Part shown: positions 47,939-59,859 of the stretch, piece by piece
Numbering within the stretch: the first letter of the stretch is position 1
Layout of the letters: every line of letters begins with the position of its first letter
Assembly: GCA_030141605.1 (NCBI GenBank)
Contig: JAQGDQ010000124.1
Coordinates: forward strand, 439,001 to 503,000
Length of the DNA: 64,000 nucleotides
Direction: 5' to 3'
Source of the DNA: Tubiluchus corallicola
Lineage: Eukaryota > Priapulida > Priapulimorpha > Priapulimorphida > Tubiluchidae
Notes under the pieces: generated by a model
Databases searched by the model: none
What the model was told of the DNA's origin: nothing
The model's input: the letters and a program-made list of their open reading frames with translations, nothing else
Made by a program: the position numbers and the translations under genes

Positions 47939-48095
47939 ATGACTGGCAATATGGATGGTGACTATTTTAATGACACAATTGATTTCTACAACTTCTCCAG
48001 CGATGATATTCTGGACCAGCCTATGACGGAGAGGACTGATATTCGGGCGATATTCACTTTGGCGTACACAATTGTTTTTCTCTGCTGTTTCTTTG
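47939..48095 (+). CDS. Probable first coding exon of a rhodopsin-like GPCR (N-terminus and TM1), partial
   Basis: The ATG at 47939 opens 52 codons plus one base ending at a GTAAGT donor (48096), phase 1. The first 30 residues are acidic and polar, with three tyrosines or near-tyrosine pairs and N-glycosylation sequons (NDT, NFS). TDIR leads into a hydrophobic helix (AIFTLAYTIVFLCCFFG). The exon stops exactly at the Gly that precedes the conserved Asn of TM1 in class A receptors, a familiar GPCR exon end. An in-frame stop at 47888 lies upstream. A splice acceptor near 47808 may start the exon. No TM2-TM7 exon was found to the window's end, so the next intron is probably over 16 kb or the gene is incomplete. 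Peptide-receptor subgroup is a guess; another single-helix protein is possible. Confidence 0.5.
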
Positions 48096-50005
48096 GTAAG
48101 TTTACTCTATCCAGTTAGCATGCAGATTTAAGAGAGCTTGCCTTCGCCTTCAAGCGCTACTTGCTTTAGCTGATGATTAGGGAAATTACTTAAATTCAAT
48201 AACTTGTGATTTTATAAGAAAAAAAGTTGACAAACTTGATGCACAAACAAACTGCTGCATGTAATTAGCGAATTATCGATATAACTGCTAAAGCAATAAT
48301 AGGAATCGCATTTTTAAAATGCAAAATTATCGTATAATGTTCACAATTAAAAACACCACTTTTCCGAGTTGACACATGTTCAACATACTTCGTTCAACTA
48401 TGTTGACAAATAAAGTCTAGATAAAACTTAATTATGTGATATGGTATTCACCTGACTTTTTTCAGTTTGTTTTCTTAAATTTTTACGAAAGCTTTGATGA
48501 CATAACACATACTCCTCGGTGAACCAAATTTCCATTGCCATAAATTTTAAAGATTAATCAATATTATTTATTGATTATTATCTAAAATTTTCCTAAAAGC
48601 AAAAAAAGTTGTAAAACCTAATAAATTCCTGCTAGCATCTGTGTTTCTGTGCGGATTTATAAGCACACCTCCAACCTATACGCAATCTAATAAAGCTTTA
48701 GTCACTACATGTATATTGTCAAAGTTGAAGCTACGATTTTCACATCTTTCTTTGGCGTTTTCGTAACTATTTGTTTCAAAACTAATCACAAAACTCTAGA
48801 GTTCGATGCAACAGTTATGTATGCTCCGTGGAACGCTTATACGGTCCTATACAGAAGTGACAGGACGAGAGATATGGGTGTTCTGGAGAGCGCTACTCTA
48901 TATTTAAAATATAAGATTTTAAATTATAGGCCTTAAAAAAGAAATCATGTATCGCAACGTCTCTGTTGGAAGTGTTATTCAAATAGTTGAAGTTTGGCGT
49001 TGGTAACTCTCACTACTAACACCTCAAGAACACGCTAATATTATGTCGAAATATTGTGTTTTGAAATCAAGAAGTATTTGACATCAAAAAGACTCTTCAA
49101 GCTGGAGAAACAGAGAACAGATTATCTGAAATCAATAATGATGTAGAAATGTTTAAATAATGCTGCCCCATTATATTTGAGTTAGAACTTTTGGTTTGCT
49201 ACAAATGTTTATAACCGCGTCACAAGATCACAATTATTGAATCAGCTAGGCTCTATATGTAAATGTTGTTAAGTTTGAGCATGGTAAGCGTACATTTTAT
49301 AACTCTCAGACTGTGCGTCGGAACACTCTTCCAAATCATACGAAAGACGCATCATCTTTACATACTTTCAAAATATTTGCTAAAACTTATTTTTCGTGTA
49401 TGGAATAGCCCAATATCACTTACAGTTATAATCCATATTGCTGTATATTTATCCTGTAATTAACTTAGTTTTATGGTTCTTTTAATGCTAGATATCATCA
49501 CCTGATTCTCTTAAGAATCATAAACGCAGCTATTGTAACGAAATTGTATGGATGAAATGTATATATCTATATATTATGAAAATATATGTAAATAACTGAG
49601 GACCTCCTTGGAAAACAGTGCTAGTCACTGAAGGTGCTAGCCTCATAAAAGATTACTATAAATAAAAAAATGAATAAACCATGCCAAATTCTTAGCAAAA
49701 GACAGTTGTACAGATATTTGTAATGCCTAAAACGTATAAGTCTTCTTTATCAAATGTCTTCAGATTTACTGCTGGGGAATTACAAGCCTGACGGCGCTGT
49801 TTTGAAGTTATCTTTGCGGAATTCATGAACTCGTGTGAATACATTGAAGTTTTTTCTGCGACTACGTTATGCTTGTTTTCTTAAGCCATATGAAAAGCAG
49901 ACTCTGCAGACAACTTTGATGTTTATTCATAGAAATCCGTTCATCAAAGATATATTTGGTTGCCTTTCGTATCGCTTGGTTTCGCACAATCACTAATTTT
50001 ACAAA
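48096..50005. other. Putative long intron; no exon recognised
   Basis: AT-rich sequence downstream of the GPCR-like exon. Short plus-strand frames (48709-48936, 49263-49463) have no GPCR motifs. Confidence 0.3.
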
Positions 50006-50010
50006 GCAGT

Positions 50011-50310
50011 AACATAACATAACATAACATAACATAACATAACATAACATAACATAACATAACATAACATAACATAACATAACATAACATAACATAACAT
50101 AACATAACATAACATAACATAACATAACATAACATAACATAACATAACATAACATAACATAACATAACATAACATAACATAACATAACATAACATAACAT
50201 AACATAACATAACATAACATAACATAACATAACATAACATAACATAACATAACATAACATAACATAACATAACATAACATAACATAACATAACATAACAT
50301 AACATAACAT
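50011..50310 (+). repeat. Perfect pentanucleotide array, AACAT x 60
   Basis: By eye the run is uninterrupted for 300 bp. Open frames repeating MLCYV on the minus strand are artefacts. Confidence 0.98.
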
Positions 50311-50366
50311 ACCGGACATAACTGACAAAATGTGTTTAATTAATACAATTTATTCATAATCTTAAA

Positions 50367-51010
50367 GCACAAGAAAACCCTCCACTTACATAAAGCTTAA
50401 GAAATTCGTCTTGAATTTTTATACTACTTACATACTGGCTTTTTGCATAAAGGATTTGCGTCGGCAATAACGCCATATGAAACATGTAAATTTAACTCCC
50501 GCAGTGGCTGTTAGATGCAGCCATTTTGACAATAATTCATTTGAAACAAGTTTAGATAACACCGAGTAAAGTTTGAAAAAATAACCAGAGCACACGTCAC
50601 TAACTAAGTAAAATTTTAAATTACTGTATCTTGTCAATAAGATTAAAAATACGTTTTTGGCTAGTGAGTGGTGTACCCTGGAGCGTGAGTCCGCGACATT
50701 TTACCAATTGGTGAAAGCATTTTGAATAACTGATAATTTTCTTTTCTAGTTTCATAAGTCTTTCCAGCAGGTAAGCGAAATAATAAGTAATATAACTTTG
50801 CATGGAAAATTTTTTAGGACATAGTTTAACATTTCCTTTTCTTCCCCCTGACATATGCTGTGCGTATATGACGTCATGTAATGGCGCGGTCGGTACGGTG
50901 TTTTAAAATGAAAACAAACAAAAAATCCTTTAAACGCAAGTACGATATAAAATGCTATAAAGTAATATAATTTTTAAGGCGATTTTTCTGAAACCTACTT
51001 CAGGCACCTC
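50367..51010 (+). repeat. Interspersed repeat family A, copy 2
   Basis: Collinear with 3952-4665 (AGCACAAGAAAACCCTCC, GAAACAAGTTTAGATAACA, ACCCTGGAG followed by CGACATTTTACCAATTGG, CTGAAACCTACTTCAGGCA). It retains only one arm of the hairpin region seen in the other copies. Confidence 0.7.
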
Positions 51011-51780
51011 CTTTTCTTTTCCCTTAAGAATATATTTATACATATCGTAAATTTGATGTAATATTTTGGAATTTAATTTACATTGTTTTCTTTTTACAGC
51101 GCAGAACAAAACAAAGCGCGGAACAATGCTTTTGCGGGGCGTTTCTTTGTTCTTCTTGTTACTTATACGATGATTCTACGTATTATAATGATCGTATTTC
51201 TTTATACAGGTGTGCAGATACACGTGTACGTAAATGAAATTTAGCAGAAAGTTGGGTATGTCGAGGAATTGAAAAATATTGAGATATCAATTCGAGTCAC
51301 TTTTAATTCTGTCCGTTTCACACATACTTCGGAAAGTTTTTTCAGCTAGAAAGACTACACAAAAGCTAAAATTAAAAAACCGCGCACATGATGATTAGTC
51401 ACCCGTAGTTTTTGAAAAATTCCTGAAGTATACAGTGACTTCTTCACAGCCAACTGCTTACCAGTAAAAATGACAACATAATTTCAGCTTAGAAATGAAA
51501 AACTAGATCTTTTGAATAGATTGCAAACCATCCTTCCACCATTATAGGTAGACTGTAAAATTATGAAAAATTAATGTCAGCTTATCTACGACGTCATAAA
51601 CTAATACAACACACGTTTATAGATGCTCCTCGTGTATTTATTATTTGAAACTGTATATAGACCACATGGTCTATGGCCCTCTATATGATAGTCACTCTGC
51701 TGATGTTGTATTAACTTATATAATTTATGAAGATTTTCGAATAGGATTTGGCTCTGTCAGTAATCAAGAAATTGCGGGGA

Positions 51781-52863
51781 AATTAACAGGACATGGCACT
51801 GACGAGGAACGTAAAGCTAGCTAATTTTTCTCTGAGGGAAATGAAATTTGTAAGAAAGATAAGAGCAAGAATAATAAATGTCACTGAGAACTCAGAGGTA
51901 GTTCAAGACTGTGTAATGGGTCCGCTGTTACTTTTGCTTCTCTTTATACGAAAACAATATCAGTAATACTGGATATTCAAACGGGCGTGAAGTATGTGTA
52001 GAAGTACATCTAATGGAGTGTACATCATAATAATGGTAGTATCCAAGGCGCAACTAGCTGTATACGCAACTAAATGGTCTTACAAAAGACCGTCAAAGTG
52101 TATATAGCTGTCAAACGGAAAAATGTTATTCTATCTGTCCTGAATGGAATTACTGATTTATGAATTGATATTAGCCGACATTCCATTCTTTTTGTAGAAA
52201 TCCTTGTGAAAAGAGCAAACAAATCGTACGATTAAATTGATGATGTCACACTTATTTTTGGCGGTACACTTACGCGTATGTTTTAAAACAAAGATTTCTG
52301 CAAATGTGGTAAAATGGATCAACGCTGTACACTGGGCAATGAGCTTCTGACTTTATTAAAATAACAAAAACTATATAAACTGTTTTCCTTTTTTATTAAT
52401 AAAGGAGAGGATAAAGCAGCGTATTTACAATAGTTTGTTACATTTAGTAAAGTCTGCGGCACTTTGTCTAACATTAGTAAGTGTACGAAAACCTTAACCC
52501 ATTTTACTCCGTTGCACACATATCAAAAGTTCTACACTGTGATTTTTTTCCCTCTGGATTGATACTGCAGTTCATTCGCGTTTACTACTTTTAATGATCA
52601 AGCGTTCGGTGGACAAGTGGTCCAGACTGCAGACATGGCTAGTAGTTGCAGTCTTGGGTTCGAAACTAGAAGCTGCGAACGTTAGGGCATATACATATCT
52701 TGTACATGTTATTTGTGCTTTATTCATGTATTATAGTAAATCGTTAAGCCGCTATTAGTGCGAATGCTGGCATAATCGACGGTAAGTGAACGTCTGTTTT
52801 TTTGGTAGAATTTTCTTTGTTCAAGTCTTTACGTCGTGCTATAATGTTCCAATGTTCTAATGT
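51781..52863 (+). repeat. Composite 1.08-kb repeat family C, copy 1
   Basis: Collinear over its length with 57300-58387 and clearly diverged. It starts AAATTAACAGGACATGGCA and ends CTATAATGTTC(C/T)AATGTTCTA. Two segments look like decayed reverse transcriptase: VVQDCVMGPLLLLLLF near 51900-51950 and IDDVTLIFGG near 52230-52265. A tRNA-like module follows (A-box GGACAAGTGGTCCAG, B-box GGGTTCGAAACTAG, 52610-52690). Confidence 0.65.
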
Positions 52864-53049
52864 AAACATGTTAAACTCAGCTTGAGCCGTTGAAGAAGCA
52901 TTATTATGAAAATCTGGTATGAATTGTATGCATCTAAATGAGTTCTCTAATATTGATTTTATTGTGGGTACCACAATAACTTTTCTTGCCGTTCTTTGTT
53001 TTTTGTTAATACTTAATAGCATAGCTTTTTGGTGTACAGTTACTATGCT

Positions 53050-53930
53050 AACATTATCAACACTTGACTGAGGTTTTTGTTAAACGTGTTTATGCTGGGA
53101 TTATGGACTTTTACAAATACTATGTAATGCGTGCATCGCAGCTGAAGCTTCTTCATTATAGCCTAAAATGTCACAGTCAACTTAAAAAAACGGATTATTT
53201 ATACAAAACAGGGATTTAGTCATGTCTGTATTTCCAAAAAAGCAATTTTGTTCAGCGACGGAAAATTAACTCGTGTCTATCCAATAGATGGTTAAAATAT
53301 ACATAGAATATGTCCACTGTCAGGCTTATCAACGTCGTTAAACGATGATAGGAGAGCTTTTAAGTTTGCGCGCAAGATCGTGCTCATGATAATTGTTATC
53401 AACCCTATAACAAATCAAAAGCATTTTTAAACAGATACAAGTTCTTGCGGAGTAATCAGAATGCAAATATTCAAATGAGTGTGATAAAACTTATTTTGTT
53501 GTTGTCCCTACGAATTAACTTGTAAACTGTTCATAATAGAAGTTTAATGCATTATTTCCAGATTGTAATTAAGTCATTTGTTTAAAAAAATGAAGTGTTG
53601 TGATCCCCATTCTTCTGATATTAACACTGTGCACTCAGCACTTGCACCGTGGAGATACCTGCATCAGACGTAGTCTGTATTGTAAATTCACTTTAAATAA
53701 ATAAACTTCGTACAAACACTAAACTTATTTTGTTATACAAGACGCCAGTGATATTGTTTTAGCCGTATAAAAAATTCATTTGACAAAAGGCAATTATGGC
53801 TATCAGACGAAAATTGTAATTGCTAATCAAATTATCTTAAACAATAACAAGAATAATTGCAAGCAAAGGCATCTTATAAAGTGATCGAACTGACCAGTGA
53901 CTCTAGTCTGAGCCAAAAATTGTGATGGCA
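53050..53930. other. No gene recognised
   Basis: AT-rich intergenic sequence without supported features. Confidence 0.3.
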
Positions 53931-53936
53931 GATGCT

Positions 53937-53954
53937 GCTGTGATGATGATGATT

Positions 53955-53985
<31 letters not shown>

Positions 53986-54045
53986 CGACGATGATTATGA
54001 TGATGATGACGATGATGATGATAACGATGATGATGACAATGATTT
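53937..54045 (+). repeat. GAT and GAC trinucleotide array
   Basis: Mixed GAT and GAC units. His/Arg-rich open frames on the minus strand are artefacts. Confidence 0.9.
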
Positions 54046-54049
54046 TGAC

Positions 54050-55690
54050 AGTGACGAGAAAACAATAATTTCGACAATGATCAATAATATTTTTTTGCAA
54101 ATAATATTCTTTTGGACGCGTACAACAACATCTTCAAGTTAATTTTCGTGATTCGCCTATATAGTTGCAAGGACTTTACTTTGTAGTTTTTAGAACCGGC
54201 AAGAAGATTAGGAAGCACTTTAGCTTATAAAAGCATGGAAGTGTGATTTCTTCATTAACGGCCTTTTCGTCAAATCGGGCTGTCATGCAATGTATTTTCT
54301 TCAACTACATTTTTAGTATGTCAACTAAGCTCCATGCAGAATATAAGCAGTGCAGAAAAGCGAGCTAATTACACATATACACATATCTGATGTGTTTATT
54401 CATACATATACCCAACTCATATAACGGCATAATTATCATGTATAAGCATGGAATAGAGTGCTACTCGATACTTCACAGTAGACTCGCCCGGTGAAGGATT
54501 AGGGCATGGGCTTTACGGGCTGCAGCTCAGGAGCCTCCGCTAGCTGATGGGACTCCAGAGATTAAGTGAAATTAATTTACAGTGAAAACTTAAATAGTAC
54601 TAATAACGGTATGATGTAAGTTAAAATACCAGTAATGTATTTATTGTAATTTGTACGTATTATATTAAACTTTAATATTTCAAAAACTTATTTTAATTTT
54701 GTAAATATCAAAATTATCGAAATACATCTTCTTTTTTGTTGTGTTAGACTTACACCTATCCATGTGGGCCTAATGTTGGCATTATGTTGTTGAAGTTGAA
54801 TTAACTGATTTGAGGAATCCAACATTCATGTTTTTTTTAATTGTCACTGATGGCCGGGGCATCACAGTACCTGCAGCCCAGGGGTCTACAAAATCATCAA
54901 AATCCGTTCATGAATCATCCACGTATAGAAATTATGGTCAAAGGCTGAATGTCTAACGACCTGCAAACGTGGTTCAGACTTCAATGAAACACGTAAACCT
55001 GCGTCAACTCATGTTTTAACTGCAACAACTGACCACATTTCCACAGCAGCTAAGTTGCGGCAGTACAGTAGACAATGGCGCACTTCAACTAATGACATGC
55101 ATGAATTATTGCAAGTCTAACATTTGATATTTGCTGTTATATATGCATTATTATTTACGTTTTAGCCAGTCAGAAGTGTAGAATTATTCCTAATATTAGA
55201 CTAGAGTTATTGTTACGATATGAAGGAATGTAGATTTAAATCCAATCACGACCACCAGACATCATTCTTCAATTATCCACTCTGCACGCTGCAGAACTGA
55301 TTTGCAAGTAGCTGTTGTGGTATGAGCCAAGTGCTATCGCATAGTTTTATTACCACAGGGAACTGTTCCTAATCGTCCATTAATATTTTCATCAGAGCTC
55401 TCTTTCATATCATGCGCTCTTGTCATTGTTAAGCAATGGTCCATCAATAGAGCTATTCTGGCGCGAGCGAATAATATGTTGATGAATTGCAACCACCAGA
55501 AAAGCCTTTCAGTTATGACCTTTACAAAGTTAATGAGGAATATTAGTGACAGCTGGTAAAATTTTTCATTTAGTAAGCTCTAAAACTCTTCTAACACAGC
55601 CATAATATATAGGAGAATCTTCTCGGCCGATATATTCCAGGTTTGCATTATGCAGCAAAACTCCTAATTTGGGCGTCAGTGCTATTAATT
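54050..55690. other. No gene recognised
   Basis: AT-rich sequence. GC-richer patches near 54480-54560 and 54850-54890 share GGCTGCAGCTCAGG/CCTGCAGCCCAGG-like motifs and are probably fragments of an unidentified repeat. Confidence 0.3.
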
Positions 55691-55696
55691 TATTTT

Positions 55697-56165
55697 CACT
55701 TTAAAACATACGCAGGGAATATTTTGGCACAAAATGAATGAGATTCGCAATCCACATCTATAGAATTACATGTATCTTGTCTATTGGCGAGCCGTTCTTT
55801 TTGACATTGTAATTGAATTATGTCAGCTTTCTGCTATTTTAACAAAGAGTGTGTAAAATTTTCAAATTTCAAATGACCGAAATCAAATAGTTTAAGCTAA
55901 AAGTTAATTACAAATTATTACCAAGGAATTTGGTAATAATAATAGTTCCTTGTCAATAATTTTAAATTGACTTTTAGCTTAAAGTATTTAATTTCGGCCA
56001 TTTAAATTTGAAGACTTTACACACTCTTTACTAAATTAGCAGAAAGCTGACGTAAATTACGATGCCAAAAAGAACGTCTAGTCGATAGACAAAATCCATG
56101 TAATTCTATAGTTGCGGATGGTGAATTTCATTTTGTGCCAAAACATTCCCTGCGTATAGAAAGTG
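55697..56165. mobile_element. 469-bp foldback (inverted-repeat) element
   Basis: The sequence is a diverged palindrome. The left arm runs CACTTT, ACGCAGGGAAT, TTTTGGCACAAAATG, AGAATTACATGTAT, TCTTTTTGACAT, AGCTTTCTGCTA, AGAGTGTGTAAA, AAGCTAAAAG. The right arm is the reverse complement of the same blocks, ending AGAAAGTG. Arms are about 230 bp each, around four-fifths identical by eye, meeting near 55931. No coding capacity or clear target duplication is visible. Confidence 0.8.
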
Positions 56166-56744
56166 TGTGCTCACTCTCATATTTTGTCAATGAGAAACAT
56201 CCTTTTTGGGCCACGCTTGTACCCTAAATGTTTCCAGATTTTATTAATAATAATGGGTCTAGCATCGTAACCAGGTGTAACGTCGTAGCAAAGCGTCACG
56301 ATACATTTGGCTTATTTTCTTCATATGACGTCATTTATGAACTATTTTTGGCACATATCCCTTGGCCTAAAATTCCAACTATTCACATTGTTATAAGTGT
56401 ATGTGAAACTTAGGAAAGGTTTGTGCAGAATAACTCAAAATCGTCGTTCTCTCAGAAGCTTCAGAAAATATTGTAATTTCTGTCTACATACTTTTGTATT
56501 TCCATACCTTATGGACATATCACTTTCAACTTCTCAAGCCTAAAGTTTCTAATGTAGCACAGCAAAAATGCTATTATAATCTTGCGTTTCATCCATTTCT
56601 TTCAGTAGTACGTCTTCATTGATTTTATAAAATTCTATTCTTTCTTTAGTATAATTTAGTAGAAACAAGACCACCTAAGTACTGCTTCCTAACTTTAAAG
56701 AAATTCGAAAATTTGTGAAGTAGTTTTAGATACAGCGAATTGTG

Positions 56745-57295
56745 TCACTGCATTTCACAGAACATATCACGCTGTATAACACATTGTATAGCGCTGTATA
56801 ACACATTGTGGGCAGCATTTGTACAATGATTTGCCAGGGGAATATTCACATTAACTTCATTGTTTGATATCCTACCAATTTCGCATCCGTATAACAAAAT
56901 TGGTAGACAATATGTATTGATCAGAGTCTTAGCTACTATGTAATTACGATTGTGGCGCATACTTGAGAGAATATTATTCACTTGTCAAAATATCACAACC
57001 CAAATACTTTACTGTCTGTCTCCAGATCAGCTGTTTACCGCAAAAACAGATTACACCCTCTCCAGAAAAGCTTTTGCTAGAATAAAGAAGCCATGTTTTG
57101 TTAGGAATAAATGAGATACTCCATTCTGTACCATCCATATTTTTCACAGATTTTAAATTAAGCATTTCAGGTAAGTGTCTACATGACCCTGACAACAAGG
57201 CGATGTCGTCAGCATACATGACAGTGCCTATAAAAGTATCTGCCACATAACAACCACAACCAGCTGAACGCAATTGACGTATAAGGTCGTCCGCA
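56745..57295 (-). mobile_element. Decayed non-LTR retrotransposon reverse transcriptase fragment (CR1/Jockey-like)
   Basis: The minus strand encodes GCGCYVADTFIGTVMYADDI with the catalytic YADD box, followed by ALLSGSCRHLPEML and KYLGCDI. After a frame break it continues with NYIVAKTLINTYCLPILLYG. These are consecutive segments of a LINE reverse transcriptase palm and thumb. Stops and frame breaks show it is dead. It directly abuts repeat family C copy 2 on the right. Confidence 0.7.
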
Positions 57296-57299
57296 TATA

Positions 57300-58387
57300 C
57301 AAATTAACAGGACATGGCATTGATGGGGAACATAAAGCTAACTTATTTTTTTCGGATGGAATTGAAATTTGTAAGAAAGATAACAGCAAGAAAGATAACT
57401 GTCACTGAAAATTGTGGGGAAATTCAGGACTGCGTAATAGCCCCGCTGTTACTTTTTTTTATACGAAAGCAATGTCAGCAATACTGGATATTTAAACGGA
57501 TATGAAGTATGCGTTAAAGTACATTTAATGTGGTGTAGATCATAATAATGTTAGTATCCAAAATGCAATTAGCTGTATACTCAACTAAATGGTCTTACAA
57601 ATGACATTTAAGAATTTCTTAAACACTTGTGCAATCAAAACTTATAGCTGTCAAATGGAAAATGTTATTCTATTTGTCCTGAATGGAATTACCGATTCAT
57701 GAATTGATATTAGCTGATATTCGATTCTTTTTGTAAAAATCCTTGTGAAAAGAACAAACAAATTGCACGATTCATTTGATAATGCGAAAATTATTATTGG
57801 CAGCATGTTTTAAAACAAAGATTTCTACAAATGCGGTAAAATAGATCACAGCTGTACACTGGGCACTGAACTTCCGACTTTATTAAAAATAACAAATAGT
57901 ATATAACTGTTTTTCTTTCTTTTTGCAAACAAATTAATAAAGGAGAGGAAAAAGCAGTATTTACAATAGTTTGTAAGTCTGCAGCACATTGTCTGACATT
58001 AGTCTGTGTACGAAATTAGCTCATTTTACTCCCTTGCACACGTTTTCAAAACCTCTACACTGTGATTTTTTTTCCTCTGGTTCGATACAGCAATTCATTA
58101 GCGTTTACTGCTTTTAACGAACAAGCGTTCTGTGGTCAAGCGGTCCAGACTGCAGACATGGTTAGTAGTTGCAGTCTTGGGTTCGAGACTAGAAACTGCG
58201 AACGTCAGGGCATATATCTTGTACATGTTATTTGTGTTTTATTTATCTAGTATAGTTAATCTTTAAGCCGCCATTAGCGCGAATGTTAGCATGAGCGACG
58301 GTAAATAAACGTCTGATTTTTGTTTTTTTTGGTAGAATTTTCTTTGTCAAGCCTTTGCGTCGGGCTATAATGTTCTAATGTTCTAGC
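57300..58387 (+). repeat. Composite 1.08-kb repeat family C, copy 2
   Basis: Collinear with 51781-52863, including the tRNA-like module (GTGGTCAAGCGGTCCAG and GGGTTCGAGACTAG at 58130-58205). The corresponding reverse-transcriptase-like segment reads IQDCVIAPLLLFF near 57420-57460. Confidence 0.65.
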
Positions 58388-58464
58388 GCAAGCACACACA
58401 CACACACGTGTGTGTGTGTGTGTGTGCGTGCGTGTGCGTGTGCGTGTGCGTGCGTGTGCGTGTG
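58388..58464 (+). repeat. CA then GT/GC array with a self-complementary centre
   Basis: CA units switch to GT units around CACGTG, so the array can fold on itself. It continues with GCGT and GTGC units and sits at the 3' edge of repeat family C copy 2. Confidence 0.9.
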
Positions 58465-59300
58465 CAATTATAATTAAAGAAGGACAACGTTAATTTACCG
58501 TTTAATTGATTTGCAGTCAGACCTTGTTACAACGCTCCCTTTTATAGTGCTAGTTCCTTTAACGCTCAGTTTTTTGGCAAAACAAAATGTCTATATTTCT
58601 TTAGACATGTATGTATTAATGAACTGCGTTGTAGTGCCAAACTTGTTTAACGCCAACTTTCTCAGGAGTCCCAAAGAGGTGTGACTGTAGTCTCTCCCAG
58701 TGGTGTAACAAAAGCTTGAAAAAATGTGAAACGTGCAAAATTAAAATGCAGATTTTACGCGAATGACTTTAAAGCATCCTTTCTGATGTTTTTACTTTTG
58801 TTTAAGTAATTAGTCAGCAGCGACCTGCACCTTTCTGCTCACTCGTTAATTACAGGTAATTTTCGTTGCCATTCTGACGCAGGTTGTGTTTAATTCAGGT
58901 GTTCCGTAACTAACGGCTGGTAAATTACACGTACGCAGGTCAAGTTTCTTCTTAAGTTCAGGTAACAGTAAAAATAAACTTTTTAATTAAACCTTATGCA
59001 GGTAGGTAACATTATACTGGTAGCGAATCTATATAAATCAAGCTTAAATATATGTGCGTATATTTTATTTATAAATAGGTTACAGCGTACGTGTGATATT
59101 TCATGAGACGAAAAGGATCTGTAACTGTCTGATGAATGTTTGCCTTATATTTTTTACTGTTAAACTAAATATAAACTTAACGAACTGATTACCGGGTTTG
59201 CAAACATTAAAAATTGTGTAAGTTTTTCATAATTTTACTATAAATAAATACTATAGATTATTTGCTATAAATAAAGAAGAAATTTTTATTTTAGGCCTAG

Positions 59301-59679
59301 TTCTTGTCAAGCAATTGGGTATTTTCCTTTCGGGAGAAAACGTTTTTAAAAATCGAGAAACTGCTCGCGGATGCTTTGCGAAGGCCGCACATTTATGACC
59401 TTTATGCAAACCTAGGGTACTTTTTGTACAGAGTTATTTATCCTGGAAAAAGCTATCCCCAGACTAACTCGCAGCCCTTCATCTTTGCAGAGTTTTGTGA
59501 AAAAAGTCCCATATCGTCGTGTTGCCTCTTACCACGCCGTTCTTAGAGGAGTACCGGGTAGAAAAAACCTACTAGCGGCGCTTGGTGGAAAGAAATTTAG
59601 AGCTTTTTGTAAAGAGAAGAAACCGGGCTACACTATGATTTGGGTGTCTTCTACAAATGCCTCTACGAAGATGAACTGA
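59301..59679 (+). pseudogene. Possible coding exon or frameshifted coding remnant, unidentified
   Basis: Two overlapping plus-strand frames look coding. The first (59301 to about 59505) contains KLLADALRRPHIYDLYANLG. The second (59485-59679) contains YRRVASYHAVLRGVPGRKN, then FCKEKKPGYTMIWV and TGA. They would join if one A were absent from the A-run at 59500-59505. Alternatively the second frame is a terminal exon starting at 59491 after a good acceptor (CCCTTCATCTTTGCAG, phase 0, 62 codons). AATAAA at 59847 fits a transcript end. GC is above the local background. I recognise no family; a decayed transposon ORF is possible. Confidence 0.3.
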
Positions 59680-59846
59680 CGAAATCATAAGTCATTTATT
59701 TCACATAGCACATATAGAATAATTTTATGTACAAAATATAGTGAAAGGGTCTACAATGAAATTGATGCAAATTACTTTTACTGTTATTGTACAAGAAAAG
59801 CCTCACACTATGTTTGCCTATATATAAATGTAAATGTGTTGCGGGC

Positions 59847-59852
59847 AATAAA
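59847..59852 (+). terminator. Candidate polyadenylation signal AATAAA
   Basis: It lies 168 bases after the TGA at 59679. Confidence 0.3.
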
Positions 59853-59859
59853 AGAGCAG

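Noticed and set aside
49862-50328. Minus-strand frames repeating MLCYV
   Set aside because: A pentamer array without stop codons is open in every frame; no unique sequence supports a protein.
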